A stretch of 64,000 nucleotides of DNA, from contig NC_052350.1 in assembly GCF_009727055.1 (NCBI RefSeq), positions 35,437,844 through 35,501,843 of the forward strand, written 5' to 3'. A program made the translations under genes and the position numbers. The notes under the pieces were generated by a model. That model was not told the DNA's origin. It ran no database searches and saw only the letters and a program-made list of their open reading frames with translations. The stretch is from Benincasa hispida. Lineage: Eukaryota; Streptophyta; Magnoliopsida; Cucurbitales; Cucurbitaceae. Positions 43,289 through 54,902 of the stretch are shown piece after piece (position 1 is the stretch's first letter; the number at the start of each line of letters is the position of its first letter).

Positions 43289-44570
43289 CTAGTCTGCTAG
43301 GAAACGGAGCTTTAGGAACATAAGGTTCAATAACAGGTGAAGGAGGTTACTTACCTTGGGAGTGGTTGTTGGTGTTCCAGATTTACTCTCATTGTTTTTT
43401 ATTTCTTCATCTGTCTTACCGGGTGGTGATAGGTTATCTGATGGAAGTTCCTTGCCACTCCTCAGTGTGATGGCATTAACGTTGGCATGGTCCGGTTGTG
43501 CAGGCAACTTCCCTGAACCCTTGGTTTCTATACGACTTACCACGACGGCTAACTGTGTGACTTGAGTTCCTAGATTGGCCATGCCTGCCCTGGTCTCTTG
43601 CTGATAGGCCTTTGTGTCCATTGATAGTTGGAGTGAGTCTTTTTGCAGCTGTTGAATTTCTTGTTGAAATTTGAGGGAATTATCAGCCAAAGTTTTAACA
43701 ATGTCCTCTAGAGACATACACGAGGAAGACGACAATGGTTGATTAAAGTTGTCATGCCCTTGTCCTTGCCCTCGACCTCCTCATTTCATATTAGGGTGGT
43801 CACGCCATCCTGGGTTGTAAATCGGGCCATGTGGGTCGTACTTCCGTTGATAACCCCCAATTGCATTTACTTGTGCTTGTGGACATGCTTAAGATGCGTG
43901 CCCTGGTACTCCGTAGGCTCCACAAGCCTTAACTTGAGCCACTCCTCCTTGGGCCAACCATGTCACAAGAGAAGTCAAGTTAGAAAGTTGGGCTTTTAAT
44001 TCTTTAACTTCAAAATTACCCATCGAATCGGATTCATTGGCCCTAGTGCCAAAGTTCTGGTTGTTCTCCGCCATGCTTGATATCAACTCCTGGGCCTCCC
44101 TAGGTGTTTTGTTAGCAAGAGCACCTCTGACTGCCAAGTCAATTGAGTTCTTATCATTTGTTAGCATGCCACTATAGAAATATTGAATTAGCAATTGGTT
44201 AAAAATTTGGTGATGAGGAAACTAGCACATAAAAATTCATCCACAAACTGTTTAATGCCATAGATATCTTTCCTTATGGAATGGGCTCTAGAAATTGGAA
44301 ATTTTTTTTCAAGAATTTTTTTTTCAAATCATTCTAAGTAGTGATTGACCCTGGAGCCAAGTAGTACAACCAATCCTTGGTGTCATCCTGTAGTGAAAAA
44401 GGAAACTCCCTAAGGTTTAGATGCTCTTCAGTGACTCCATGGGGTCTCAGACTTACGCAAACCATATGGAAGTCCTTAATGTGTTTATGAGGGTTCACCC
44501 CTACATGCCCTCTGAAGGTTGGCAGTAAATTGATTAGCCTTGGTTTGAGTTCGAATGGCATCGTGGTATG
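43289..44570 (-). pseudogene. Element D gag
   Basis: Three pieces. 44334-44561: MPFELKPRLINLLPTFRG, VNPHKHIKDFHMVC and FPFSLQDDTKDWLYYLAPGS, the gag N-terminal core. 43889-44194: LIQYFYSGMLTNDKNSID, the coiled SNLTSLVTWLAQ and a decayed knuckle CGAYGVPGH. 43289-43735: a Gln-rich helical segment (DNSLKFQQEIQQLQKDSLQL) followed by VNAITLRSGKELPSDN, the gag-protease boundary. Stops separate the pieces. Confidence 0.82.
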
Positions 44571-44870
44571 TGGAAATATGATGCACAGGTGCTATTGGTC
44601 CATGTTGGGCTCTACCAGCTCCCTCAAGGTTTTCTCATGAACTTCTTCGCCCATGGTTGTGTTGTCAACTATTCCTAGACGTTCTTCTTTCGGGATCTCT
44701 TCTTTACGTCTCCTTCGAATTCTCCTCTCTTCCTAGTCAATATCTGCAAGGAAAACAAAATCTGCACTCCCATAGAAGCGGGTCATAAACCAAAGAGAAC
44801 TTAAACACTCTTTATTTATTTTCTTTTTATTAAGAGGAATTCAAAAATTTTCTAAGCTAATTGCCAAGGT

Positions 44871-44888
44871 TCCTCGGCAACGACGCCA
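44871..44888 (-). promoter_or_regulatory. Primer binding site (tRNA-Asp type), element D
   Basis: Plus-strand TCCTCGGCAACGACGCCA matches the tRNA-Asp 3' end with two transitions and keeps the terminal CCA. It is four bases from the LTR edge at 44893. Confidence 0.82.
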
Positions 44889-45389
44889 ATTTTGTTCGGA
44901 CTCTAAGACTAGTGTGTCGTGAGTGCCCCAGGCCCAAGCAAAGATAATTTATTTTCACAGATCCAAGACATAAACCACAAACGTAGCAAAGTTATAAGAC
45001 CGGGGTTGAATCCACATGAAGACTGTTGAATTAGCTTAGATCAATTAATGAATTCAAAGTAAAAAGGGGGGGTTTTGGTGATTGGTGATTTTGTTTACAA
45101 AATAAATTAAAGACCAAACAAAGAAGAATAGATAAAGGTTAGAATAGAAAAGAGGATTGAATCAAATTAATGGAAAATCTTGGGATTAGTTTGCATGTGT
45201 TTTATTTTCTATCACTAGTTACTAGTTAATTCCTCCAATTATGTGAACCCTCAACCTATTAGAAATTCTAATAGTCCAATTAGCCAATTTCGATAACAAT
45301 CTAAATAAGCCCTAAATCAGTTTTAAACTTTTCCTTCTCACTACATACGAGTTGAAACTGAAAAGCATTAAGTAAAGGGTTCAATTATC

Positions 45390-46158
45390 GACTATGAACC
45401 ACAGACACAGATACGACTACACAATATGAATACGATCAGATACGGCGATTCGTCAATTTCTAAAAAACAGATACAGATACGTCTAAGGATGCGTCATTTT
45501 TTTTTATATATTTTTTAATATATATTCTTATAAAAAATGAGGATACTGATACGTTGAAGATACATTTTTTTCTTTAAAAAAATCTAGGATATAGATAAAT
45601 TTAGCATACAAGTTAATAACAATAGTACAAAATAGAATGCAAACACTGAAATACAATACAAAAAAAATAACATCTAAAATGTTGAAGTACAATAGTTAAT
45701 AAAATGCAATAGAAAAATGGCTGAAATTGCAAAGAAGAAGAAGAAGATTAGAGAGAGAAGTATGAAGATAAACGAAGAACTTATTGTTGAAGATATCCAA
45801 ATGGTTTATATTTTTGTGGACTTTGTGGGGATTCAAATGTGAAGATGGAGAGTAGATGATTCTAGTCTAGGGTTTGGTCAGTTATTTATTTATTTTTCTT
45901 TTAGTTTTGAACTAAAGAAGTGAGCTTTTTAAATAGGTTGCCTAATTTTAGATTGGGAAAGATTAGATGAGTAACTTGTCTTTTTTCTTAAAAAAAAAAA
46001 AATACGCATAGAAATAGATACGTTAAATTACGTGTCAGATTCGTATCTAAAATGTATCTAAAAGTATATATACGTCAAATCGCGTGTCAGATACGTATCT
46101 GGGAAGTATCTAGAAGTATCTGTATCTGATACGTGTCTGATACTGATTCTTTGCCTCA
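45390..46158. mobile_element. Unclassified AT-rich insertion in LTR D
   Basis: About 770 bp whose ends share an AGATACG/CGTATCT-rich motif in opposite orientation: ACAGACACAGATACGAC on the left, GATACGTGTCTGATACTG on the right. Copies of ACGTGTCAGATWCGTATCT lie near the right end. The middle contains a GAAGAAGAAG run and TTATTTATTTATTTTTC. It may be a MITE-like DNA element. I see no coding sequence and no sure target duplication. Confidence 0.45.
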
Positions 46159-46329
46159 CAAGAAGTAAGCAAACCAAATGGATTAGGAGACACACTACAA
46201 GTCGGACAGCCACATCTTATAACGCGATTTATTTGGGAAGATTATACTAGGGCATACATAAATTTGTCTAGAAAATGTCTAGACCTTAAACATGTGATCC
46301 TAATATGTACAAACTTAATCACTCAATTA

Positions 46330-48480
46330 TGCACAGATGATGCCGGAAAATTGGAAGTCAATTTTACTCGACAACTAACATCCCTTGGATGCGTTATGCG
46401 ATGCATGTTCCTAAGATATGTGTTGATAGTCATGCGTCGATGGTCATGCGTTGGAATGAAAAATGCGTTAATCGAATGTATGCGATGACCATGCGTCCTG
46501 CCACAAGTTTTCGTGCGTTCACACCAAGTATAACATGAATGCAAGTTTCTCGAGTAATCCGAGGTCGAACACAGGGACTTGTAACTATATGTTTGCAGTG
46601 ATTGTGCATGTGGCGGTTGAATAAAAGAATGGAGGGGATGTTGCTATGTTAATCCTACTCCTACTCCTATCTATCAGACAACGCAATAAGAATATGCATG
46701 AAAGGTAGAGATGTGACAAACCTTGACATGAAATAAATGTACGGGAAAGTAGATAAAATGCGGAGATGTTTTCATTGCAAAACTTAAGAGTGACCGCAAG
46801 GGCAACATTAGTCAGCGTCAGACTATGCAATCATGTTACAACCATACACGACAAGTTATTTTCCAATGGAAATGCGGTGCTCCTAATTCTAGGACGCATG
46901 TGTTGAACGCAAAGTGTCCATAGAGCTTATTCCTAAGACTCTACTCTTGTCCTATGCGATGATACAAAATGCATGAAAGCAAGGTGACCCCATTCAATCG
47001 TATCCTATCTCTAGGATGCATGCGATGCGTTAATAACAAATAGTGCTCATTCCTAAGTACCTATCTCTTGTATTATGTGTTCTAATCTGGCTCTCCCAAG
47101 CCTAGATTCTGACCTGACCTTCCCAAGCCTATATCCTGTCCTTAGACTACCCTCCCGAGTATCCCTAATGGACGAATCACGCATACATAATACAAGACAA
47201 TCGCATAAACTTTGCTGACCTAAGATTGTTACTATCCCTAGTGAACAATGCATACCTTGCTTAATGCGTCCAACCACTTACCCTCTCGGGCAGTTGATTG
47301 TTGCTGACTTCACTCATAGACAAATAATGCATTAGCCCATAGACAAGCATTGTAGCAGCTTCATACTAAGCAAATAAGATTACTCACATACTCGCACAAT
47401 GCACACCGTGGGTTGCTACATGCTTCATATTCCTAATCCACATGACTAAGTATGCAATACCCAAGCACTCCCACTAAGTGTTGCAATGAAAGTAAAGATG
47501 CTAAGCAAGAAGATGGAGATGAAGTCGAAGGAATAGAGAAATGCATTGAAAAATACATTGTATTAATTTCTTAATTCCAAAATGTCATACAATACAATAT
47601 AGAAAAAGAAAGGAAAAAAAAATGACCGGCTGGAAACAAAACTTTGCTTCTAGCGAATGCGCATCAAGGCTGCCGGTGGTGCCATAAATGGCAGAGGAGC
47701 TGACTCTCTCGAGATCTAGCTCTGATCGAAGGCTCCGATCGTCACTAAAAATGGATGAAGGAGGTGAAGAACTCTCAACGTCTTCTCACGCGTTTGTCTG
47801 GATCGCAAGGATCTGCCATAGGTGGACCTTAGGCAAAAACCTTGGATCAAATGAATTTCAGCTCATCGGCTTCTATTTATAGAGCTTGGATCGCCGACAG
47901 CATTAATTGGACTACTCTGAGTCTAACGTTCAACGCGTTGATCCTTTCTGAACCTCTGCCACTAATGGCGTGGTAGGTGAAATGTCAACATCATCTTTGG
48001 ATTTTCTCGAGGTAGATGCGTTGATGCGTTCATTCCACCTACCTTGCGTTGATCCCATTAGAATGTGTTGTCACGTAGCTGCAATCATTCAATGGCCACA
48101 TTCGCTTAACACCGCAACTCTACATGATGACTGCAATCGCTTGACGAGCGCAACTCCCATGTGATGGATGCATACGGCTTATTACTGCAACATCCATGTG
48201 TTGATCGATGTGTTTGCCATGCGATGGAGTGTTTCTCCGCATGCGGTCGTCTATGCGATGGTCCGGTTTTTCACGTTTGCGTTCATTTCCTGCATTGGTT
48301 ACAAAAATAGAACATTGAATGCACAATTAACGAAAAGTAATGGGTTAGTTGAGATTCGACATGCTGATCGATACAAGCTCATATTCTTGTGAATTCCTAT
48401 CATGATCGACGCATATTCTGCCTAACAACCTTCATAATTCTAAGTAAAAGGCCTAAGATGACATGCATTTCTGCATTTCT
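46330..48480 (-). repeat. Second copy of LTR C, nested in LTR D
   Basis: Shares with 4451-6473 the blocks AAGTATAACA...GCAAGTTTCTCGAG, GGTCGAACACAGGGACTTG, CTCTCGGGCAGTTG and the ending ...CATTTCTGC. It is flanked by LTR-D sequence on both sides. It also shares with Athila A LTRs the segment GTCTAGGACGCATG... TAGGATGCATGCGATGCG (46880-47030), showing that families A and C are related. Edges are approximate; no primer site or internal region is attached, so it is probably a solo LTR. Confidence 0.6.
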
Positions 48481-49041
48481 GCTCAAAGAAATTAGATAGA
48501 GATTACCTCTCAATTCATTGAAAAATCAAGAACGAACCTCCAACCCATTGTTTACAACCCAAAAAAAAAAAATAATAATAAAAACTAACCTAAATATATG
48601 AAAAATTGAGGGAAAAGGAAGAAGAATGAAGATTAACTTCATCCTCCATCAATTTGGCCTCCAAAATTCGACATATTTTGACCTAAAGATGAAGGGGAGT
48701 ATTTATAGGAAAGATCACAGCATCACAATGCTAAAAACAACATTGCAATGTTGGAATTGCGCAACTTTGAAGCGTTGCAATGTTGCACATTCTACATTAG
48801 AGCGTCAGGCTAGAATTGCAACCCTGTGACAATGGCAGTTTCATAATTTTCACTGTTTTGAAGCTGGCTGCTCAAATAACATCCAAATTGCTTCAAATCA
48901 GTCTCATTTGACTCTGATTTCTTGGTTCTACCTCCTTGTTGCATGATACCTACAAAATAAGAAAACTAAACACATAAAATCCGATAACAAGCAAGAATTA
49001 AGCTAAGAATAATAGCTCTTTTTTAGAGCTAAAAGTCATCA

Positions 49042-49742
49042 ATTTTTCGTCCATTGTCGTAGCATTGCAATGCTTAAAGAGGGCATTGTGATGTTGCAAT
49101 GCTGAGAGCACTGCCTTACAGTGTTGAAGGCTGGGCGTCAAGGTGCGTTGCAATGCTAGCATTGATTTAACTCTAGAGTGTCACGACGCTTAGGGAAACA
49201 TTGCAACGTTGCCCTGCATTTGATGCTATTGCCTTCCGGTGTCGAGTGAGCGTTAGACCAAGGCTTGATAAGAACGTTGCAACGCTGAGTGTTCTGTCAG
49301 ATACTCAATACTCACTGCTTGCTACTTGATACTCTCTGCTAGCTTCCTCGGTGCTCAATACTTGTTTTCTTGGTGGAATTTGACTCGATAGAACTTGATG
49401 GTTGGCTGTACCCGATGGTAATTTGGTTGTCTCAATTCCTTTGAAGCTTGGAAGCTTAAATCATCTTCTAATTGCTTTAATTTAACCTCGTTTGGCTCCA
49501 AACCACCAATTCCACCTCATGATTGCTCAGTACTTACAAAATAGGGGAATAAACATGTAAAATTTGATAACGAGTTAGAATTAAGCTAGGAATAATAGCA
49601 CTTTTTGAGAGCTAACACTTGGGTAATTATAATTTAATCCATTCCTCATTTATTATATCATAGCCCACTTAAAGGATACATGAGATTATCTGAATTAAAA
49701 ACTTAGTTTACTCGATTAGAATCCTAACCGGTAGTTGATAAC
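49042..49742 (-). repeat. D-like LTR remnant and unannotated flank
   Basis: 49042-49619 has the same GCATTGCAATGC motif set as LTR D and ends TTTGAGAGCTAACA, i.e. an LTR start TGTTAGCTCTC on minus, diverged from the neighbouring TGATGACTTTTAGCTC. It looks like a truncated older relative. 49620-49742 shows nothing identifiable. Confidence 0.5.
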
Positions 49743-51024
49743 TGATGACGGGCAAAAATACACGTTATTGCATTGCTAAGTTATTAAACAATGAGGGTTT
49801 GCATTGATAAAAGATGTTAGATTGCGTCCAAAAGCATTAAGTTTATAACATTGCGGTTGCACGCGTTCATTGCATAGAAACAGTTGATTTTTTGTATTTT
49901 TATGCAAAATATACGTTGACGCAAGGCAGAAAGAGCGATCACAAGAAATCATTGGTCGAGCGCAGCATTACCGCAAGGCTTTGCGGTGATTTGTGTTCGC
50001 AAACATCTACTCAAGAAGGATTGTTGCATAAAGTCGACGCAACTTGGTGGGCGGATCTGGGTGAAAGGCATAATTAATCATGATGGGACAGAAAGCTGAT
50101 GACGGTCGAATCTGAATTAAGTTGACAGTCGCTAACGATAATAAGTACATTCAGCTTTTCGGTGACAAATATTCGACGCATCAGTCAGGGAATTAAAGCC
50201 ATCTCATCGGTGCAATCATAAGAGAGAATCCACCTTTCACCCTGAAGCTCTATAACTACCAAAGGTATCCTTAAGAAAAGGGGTTTGAAAAGTTTCGAAG
50301 TTCACAAGTTCAGCCTGTTCAGTTAGCTCAGCACGTCTGTGTTCATAGTTTTCTTTTATTTTTTAGGCGGAGCAAGGGAAGAGTAGAGACACCAGAAGAT
50401 CGCTCAGGGCAACTCGAGAGAGAACCTCGATGTGTAGAAGTAGAGAGCGGGCCGACTCTCGCGAGAGCGAGATTATCTTTTGAACACGAGTAGAAAAGAT
50501 AGTGTAAAAGCCTGGGAAGCAAGAGATTGCTACCAGGCTCTTTATTCTATTCCTGCATTGTTGTTTTGTACTTCATCTTTATATTTATACAATGGAAGTT
50601 CTTATTCTACATCTGTTCACTCTCTTAGCATGCACAAGTGGCTAAACTAGTTAAATGGGTTGAGAAGAACTAAGCTAACATGGCCTAGGATTTTCATTAC
50701 TTGCGATTGTCTTGTTTTATGCTGTGCCAAACATCCCTTTATAACTACTCGAGAGAGAGTCTAAAGAAAGAACCTCAGACTTGAGAGAGCTAGGTTAGAA
50801 TCTAGACTCAAGAGAGCAAGATTAGAACTCCATAAACAAGAGATAGGGACTTAGTGATAGGCTCTGTTTGCCAACCTACATCGCATGCATCCTAGAGATA
50901 GGTATGATATTATGTGGTCACCTTATTTGTGTGTGGTTCATTGTGTCATTGCATAAATAAGAATAGAGGATTATGTGTAGGTCCTATAGACTTATTGCAT
51001 ATATCTCATGCGTTCTAGCATTAA
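49743..51024 (+). repeat. Truncated A-type LTR, plus strand
   Basis: It begins TGATGACGGGCAAAAATAC, the variant of element A's TGATAACGGGCAGAAATG, and is colinear with it through the AGGCGGAGCAAGGG promoter-proximal block. It stops in GCGTTCTAGCATTA near 51024, where pol sequence follows directly. The intact LTR continues GAAGTTGTAGC at this point (see 57445), so about 0.4 kb of LTR plus the whole gag/protease are missing. Confidence 0.75.
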
Positions 51025-51823
51025 AAGCCGTAGAAAAGGTCTTGAAGAGATGTGTGGCAAAAAATCTTGTTTTGAACTGGGAAAAATGCCACTTTATGGT
51101 GAAAGAAGGAATTTTTCTAGGTCATAAAATCTCTAAAGTAGGAATGGAAGTTGATCAGGCAAAAATCGACGCAATTTCCAAGCTACCCCCACCAGTGAAC
51201 GTGAAAACACTTAGGAGCTTTTTGGGACACGCTGGGTTTTATAGAAGATTTATTCGCAATTTCTCCAAGATCGCAAGGCCCCTAAGTGCGCTCCTTGAAG
51301 CTGACCGAGAATATAACTTGATGACACATGCACCAAAGCATTCAACACATTAAAAGATGCGCTCATCACTGCACCCATCTTGGTTGTGCCGGACTGGACG
51401 CAACCCTTTGCGTTGATGTGTGACGCGAGCGGATATGCTGTGGGTGCAGTATTAAGTCAGCGTAAGGACAAGGTTTTGTATCCTATTTATTATGGAAGTA
51501 AAACATTGAATGATGCGTAGGAGAACTATACAACCACAAAGAAGGAAATGCTCGCAGTGGTATTTGCACTGGAGAAATTCCAACAATACTTAATCAGAAC
51601 AAACATTGTGGTGTATACAGATTACTCTGCGATCAAGTATTTGATGACAAAGAAGGATGCAAAACCGAGGCTTATACGGTAGGTGTTGCTCCTATAAGAG
51701 TTTGACCTAGAGATTAAAGACCGGAAGGGCACCGAGAACCAAGTCGCTGATCATTTGTCGAGATTGGAGAATTACAAGGTTCAAGGGAAAGAAAAAGATA
51801 TTGAAGAAAGATTCCCCGATTAA
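51025..51823 (+). pseudogene. Athila-type RT (C-terminal) and RNase H, plus strand
   Basis: Starts abruptly with VEKVLKRCVAKNLVLNWEKC, then [35 protein letters not shown] and [18 protein letters not shown], where a frameshift occurs (51310). RNase H follows in another frame: [72 protein letters not shown] and [12 protein letters not shown], with at least three stops. The RT palm with the catalytic Asp pair is absent. Confidence 0.85.
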
Positions 51824-53086
51824 ATACTAATGTCAGTAGGCATTAATGTCCCCTGCTATGCAGACATTGAGAATTTCATCATTTGTGGTCAAATATTAGA
51901 TGATTATAATTACCAGCAGAAGAAGAAGCTAAGACATGATGTCAAATTTTATTTCTGGGACGACCAATTCCTATATTGACTTGGTCTTGATCACATATTA
52001 CGTCGATGCGTTCCTGAGCACGAAGTCAAGGACATTCTGGAGATATGTCATGAGTCCCCTTATGGAGGACACTTTGGGGGGCAGTGGACTGCCGCAAAGG
52101 TCTTACAGTGTGGCTATTTCTAGCCAATGCTGTTCAAGGATGCCCAAGCCCACATTGTTCAATACGACAGATGTTAGAGAATGGGGAATATGTCAAAGAG
52201 AAATGAAATGCCATTGACATCAATCTTAGAAGTGGAATTATTCGATGTTTAGGGAATTGACTTCATAGGCCCATTTCCACCATCAGAAGGTCATCACTAT
52301 ATCCTGGTCGCAGTTGATTATGTATCAAAATTGGTTGAGGCCATCGCATGTGTCAAGAATGATGCGGCCACAGTGGGTAAGTTTCTTAAGAAGAATATTT
52401 TTACTCGATACGGGACGCCAGGGGCCTTAATCAGTGATGAGGGCTCTCACTTCATCAACCGTATCATCACCAAACTGTTGACTAAATTTAACGTCAGCCA
52501 TAGAGTTGCAACTGCTTATCACCCATAGACTAATGGGCAGGCAGAGATTTCGAACCGAGAGATCAAAACTATCTTGGAGAAGGTAGTCAATACTTCCAGG
52601 AAGGATTGGTCACCCAAGCTTGATGAAGCACTGTGGGCATACAGGACTGCCTATGAAACACCAATTGGCATGTCCCAGTATGCCCTGGTCTTTGGAAAGC
52701 TTGTCATCTGCTGCTCGAGTTGGAGCATAAGGCGATGTGGGCTTGTAAGAAGCTGAAGTTTGATTTCGCAAGTGCAGGGAAAGTCTAGAAGCTACAACTG
52801 AATCAGTTGGTCGAATGGCGAAGGGACGCCTATGAAAATGCCAAGATCTATAAGGAGAAAACCAAGAAGTGACATGACGACCGCATAAACAACCGAACAT
52901 TCACCGAAGGTCAACAGGTATTATTATTTAACGCTCGTTTGCGATTGTTCCCAGGAAAATTGAAGTCTCGCTGGTCTGGGCCATTTCGAATCAAGACTAT
53001 CTTTCCTCACGGCACAGTGAAACTAACAACTTTAGACGGGAACAATGCGTTTAAAGTCAATGGTCAATGGATTAAGCCTTACTAAA
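51824..53086 (+). pseudogene. Athila-type integrase, plus strand
   Basis: The zinc region reads [17 protein letters not shown]; its CX2C is damaged (YDRC followed by a stop). The core has [35 protein letters not shown] and [18 protein letters not shown], so all three acidic residues remain, but a TAG interrupts HP/TNGQAE near 52530 and another stop precedes GIDF. The C-terminal domain runs through LLFNARLRLFPGKLKSRWSG and IFPHGTVKLTTLDGNN to FKVNGQWIKPY at about 53083. It contains more stops than the 57850 copy. Confidence 0.85.
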
Positions 53087-54902
53087 GAGGCGACTTCGAG
53101 CAACTCATGGACACCATTGACTTGAGCAAGCAGGATTAAACCCCTTGCGGGGGAAGCGATTGCGGTAATTCTGAGAACTTTTTTCAATCAACATCCTTAT
53201 CTATGTTTATTTTCTTTCTTTACAGTTTTTCTTTTACTACTTTCCAAATTACGTATTTACTTCTTTTTAAAATTAGCCTTTATTGCTTTTTGTAATTCTC
53301 GTCAATTTAATTTTTCATATCATTTTTTACTCTTTCAATTTATATGCATTAGTAGCGCTGTTCTTTAATTTTTTTGAATGATTGGATGAAACATTAAACA
53401 CCGCAAAGTCTTTTCGACTTGCGTTTTTGATGAATTAAAAAGAAAATTAAAAATTGGTATGTAACGCGATGATGGGTGCATAGTGTGTTAACAAGAGACA
53501 CCTTGCGTCCATTACACCCAAATGCATTGTGTTGAGGGGTGTATTGCGCGTGTATGTGTTCTTTGCCCGTCCTTAGTGAAAAGGCAGTGTGTTGAGGTAG
53601 TGATGCATTGGTAGAAATACCGTGCACCCGATCCTCCAGAAATGCGTTGAATTAAGGGGTGTGTTGAGGGAGTGCATACATTGTTGCCCGTCCTTAGCAA
53701 AAATGTATTTGCGTTAATAGAAGCGCGGTGTTAATTCTTATCGTGCACCCGTCTGAATCAGATTGAAAAGACAATTTCATTCATTATTTTTTTCTAAGTT
53801 AACGAAATTCTTTGATTTTTTGTGTAGGCAACAATTTTTGTATTGCGTTAATTTTTAATTCTATGTATACTTTGTTAATATTCAATACAATTGAGTAAAT
53901 ATTCTCCCCATTTTCCTGTGCCTTTTTCTTTATCATCCTTTGTCAATATTTGTGATGTTCTGAATCTTTTACTTTTGCGTTATTCATTGCGCTGCCATGA
54001 TGTATAATATGTTTATACTTAGAAAAATTTCCCATACTTTGTAAATTCTGACTAACACTTAGTTAATTCTTAGCTTAGCAGTACTTTACCTTTTATATCT
54101 CAAAGTTCTACTCAAACCTTCTTTTTGAAATTTGTTTTCTAAGTGTTTGTCTAGTCTATCCAAACAATGCAATGAGAACCTTGTGCATCTCTAAATTTGA
54201 GGGTGGGGAAGGTTTGAGCAGATGAGATCAAGAATATGCGGCCATTATGAAAATGCGTTCATTTTCTGTAAAAAAAAAAAAAAAAAATCATACAAAGCTC
54301 CAATGTCAGCGCAAGGGAAAACCTCAAAAGCATTCCCAACCTAATATGAGTTAAGTTGTGAAAGGAACCTGCTCATAGTTGGATGTTCGCAAGACACCCG
54401 TGGGAACAAGCCAAAACGAAGGTGGGTTTTCAAAAACAACGCAATATGAAAAAGAAAAGAAAAATAAATGAAAAACACAACTCCTCTGATTATCATGAGT
54501 TAAAGTTGGAAATTGGCACACAACCGTAGTTGGATGTTTGCCTGACACCCGTGGGAACAAGCCAAAACGAAGAGTGTAACCATGACCAACAGTCTCTAAA
54601 TAAATGACGCAAAGTTTGACCACCGTATATAGATACATCGAGTTGTTTTGACAAAGAAGAGATAAACATTCTATTTTTAAAACTAGAAAAGCATTTTTGA
54701 GCAGAAATTTGTTATGTAGAAGAATAAAGTAGGGCTTTGTTAAGAATTAGCAAGCATAAGAGGAAATTGCATTGTCAAGTAATGTGCCTAAGTGTAACAT
54801 TCAGAGCAACCAATCGACGCAAAAATATAGGATATGAATTAAGCGTTATTGCCTTAGACAAAGATATGCTTGAGGACAAGCATATATCTAAATTGGGGGG
54901 TG
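53087..54902 (+). other. Athila-type 3' untranslated region with tandem repeats and polypurine tract
   Basis: Non-coding sequence following integrase. 53490-53760 has two to three copies of a block with GTGTTGAGGGGTGTATTG, GCCCGTCCTTAG and GTGCACCCG. 54377-54430 and 54528-54580 are a direct repeat 151 bp apart (AGTTGGATGTTCGCAAGACA and CCGTGGGAACAAGCC). An A-run lies at 54271-54287. AAATTGGGGGGTG at 54890-54902 is the polypurine tract before the LTR. Long repeat-bearing 3' regions are normal for the Athila/Tat group. Confidence 0.7.

Larger units (their letters stand above)
38317..49041 (-). mobile_element. Athila-like retrotransposon D, 3'-truncated
   Basis: Minus-strand gypsy element with 5' LTR 44893-49041, tRNA-Asp primer site, gag, protease, RT/RNase H and an integrase broken by an LTR insertion at 38589-40400. 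The 3' end is lost: integrase homology fades at about 38400, directly next to the JIP23-like gene's upstream region. Motifs ITLRSGKELP, ILLGRPFMKTAKTKID and the tRNA-Asp primer ally it with Athila, but it is a different lineage from element A. Many stops and frameshifts are present. Confidence 0.8.
44893..49041 (-). repeat. 5' LTR of element D, enlarged by insertions
   Basis: It starts TGTTCGGACTCTAAG next to the primer site and is inferred to end GAGCTAAAAGTCATCA at 49041. Two foreign segments (45390-46158 and about 46330-48480) account for most of the 4.1-kb length, leaving an LTR of roughly 1.2 kb. The far part (48490-49041) has CATTGCAATGTTG and GCGTTGCAATG repeats and a TATTTATAGG promoter-like site near 48690 on plus. 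With no second LTR, the far boundary is an inference from TG...CA ends. Confidence 0.6.
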
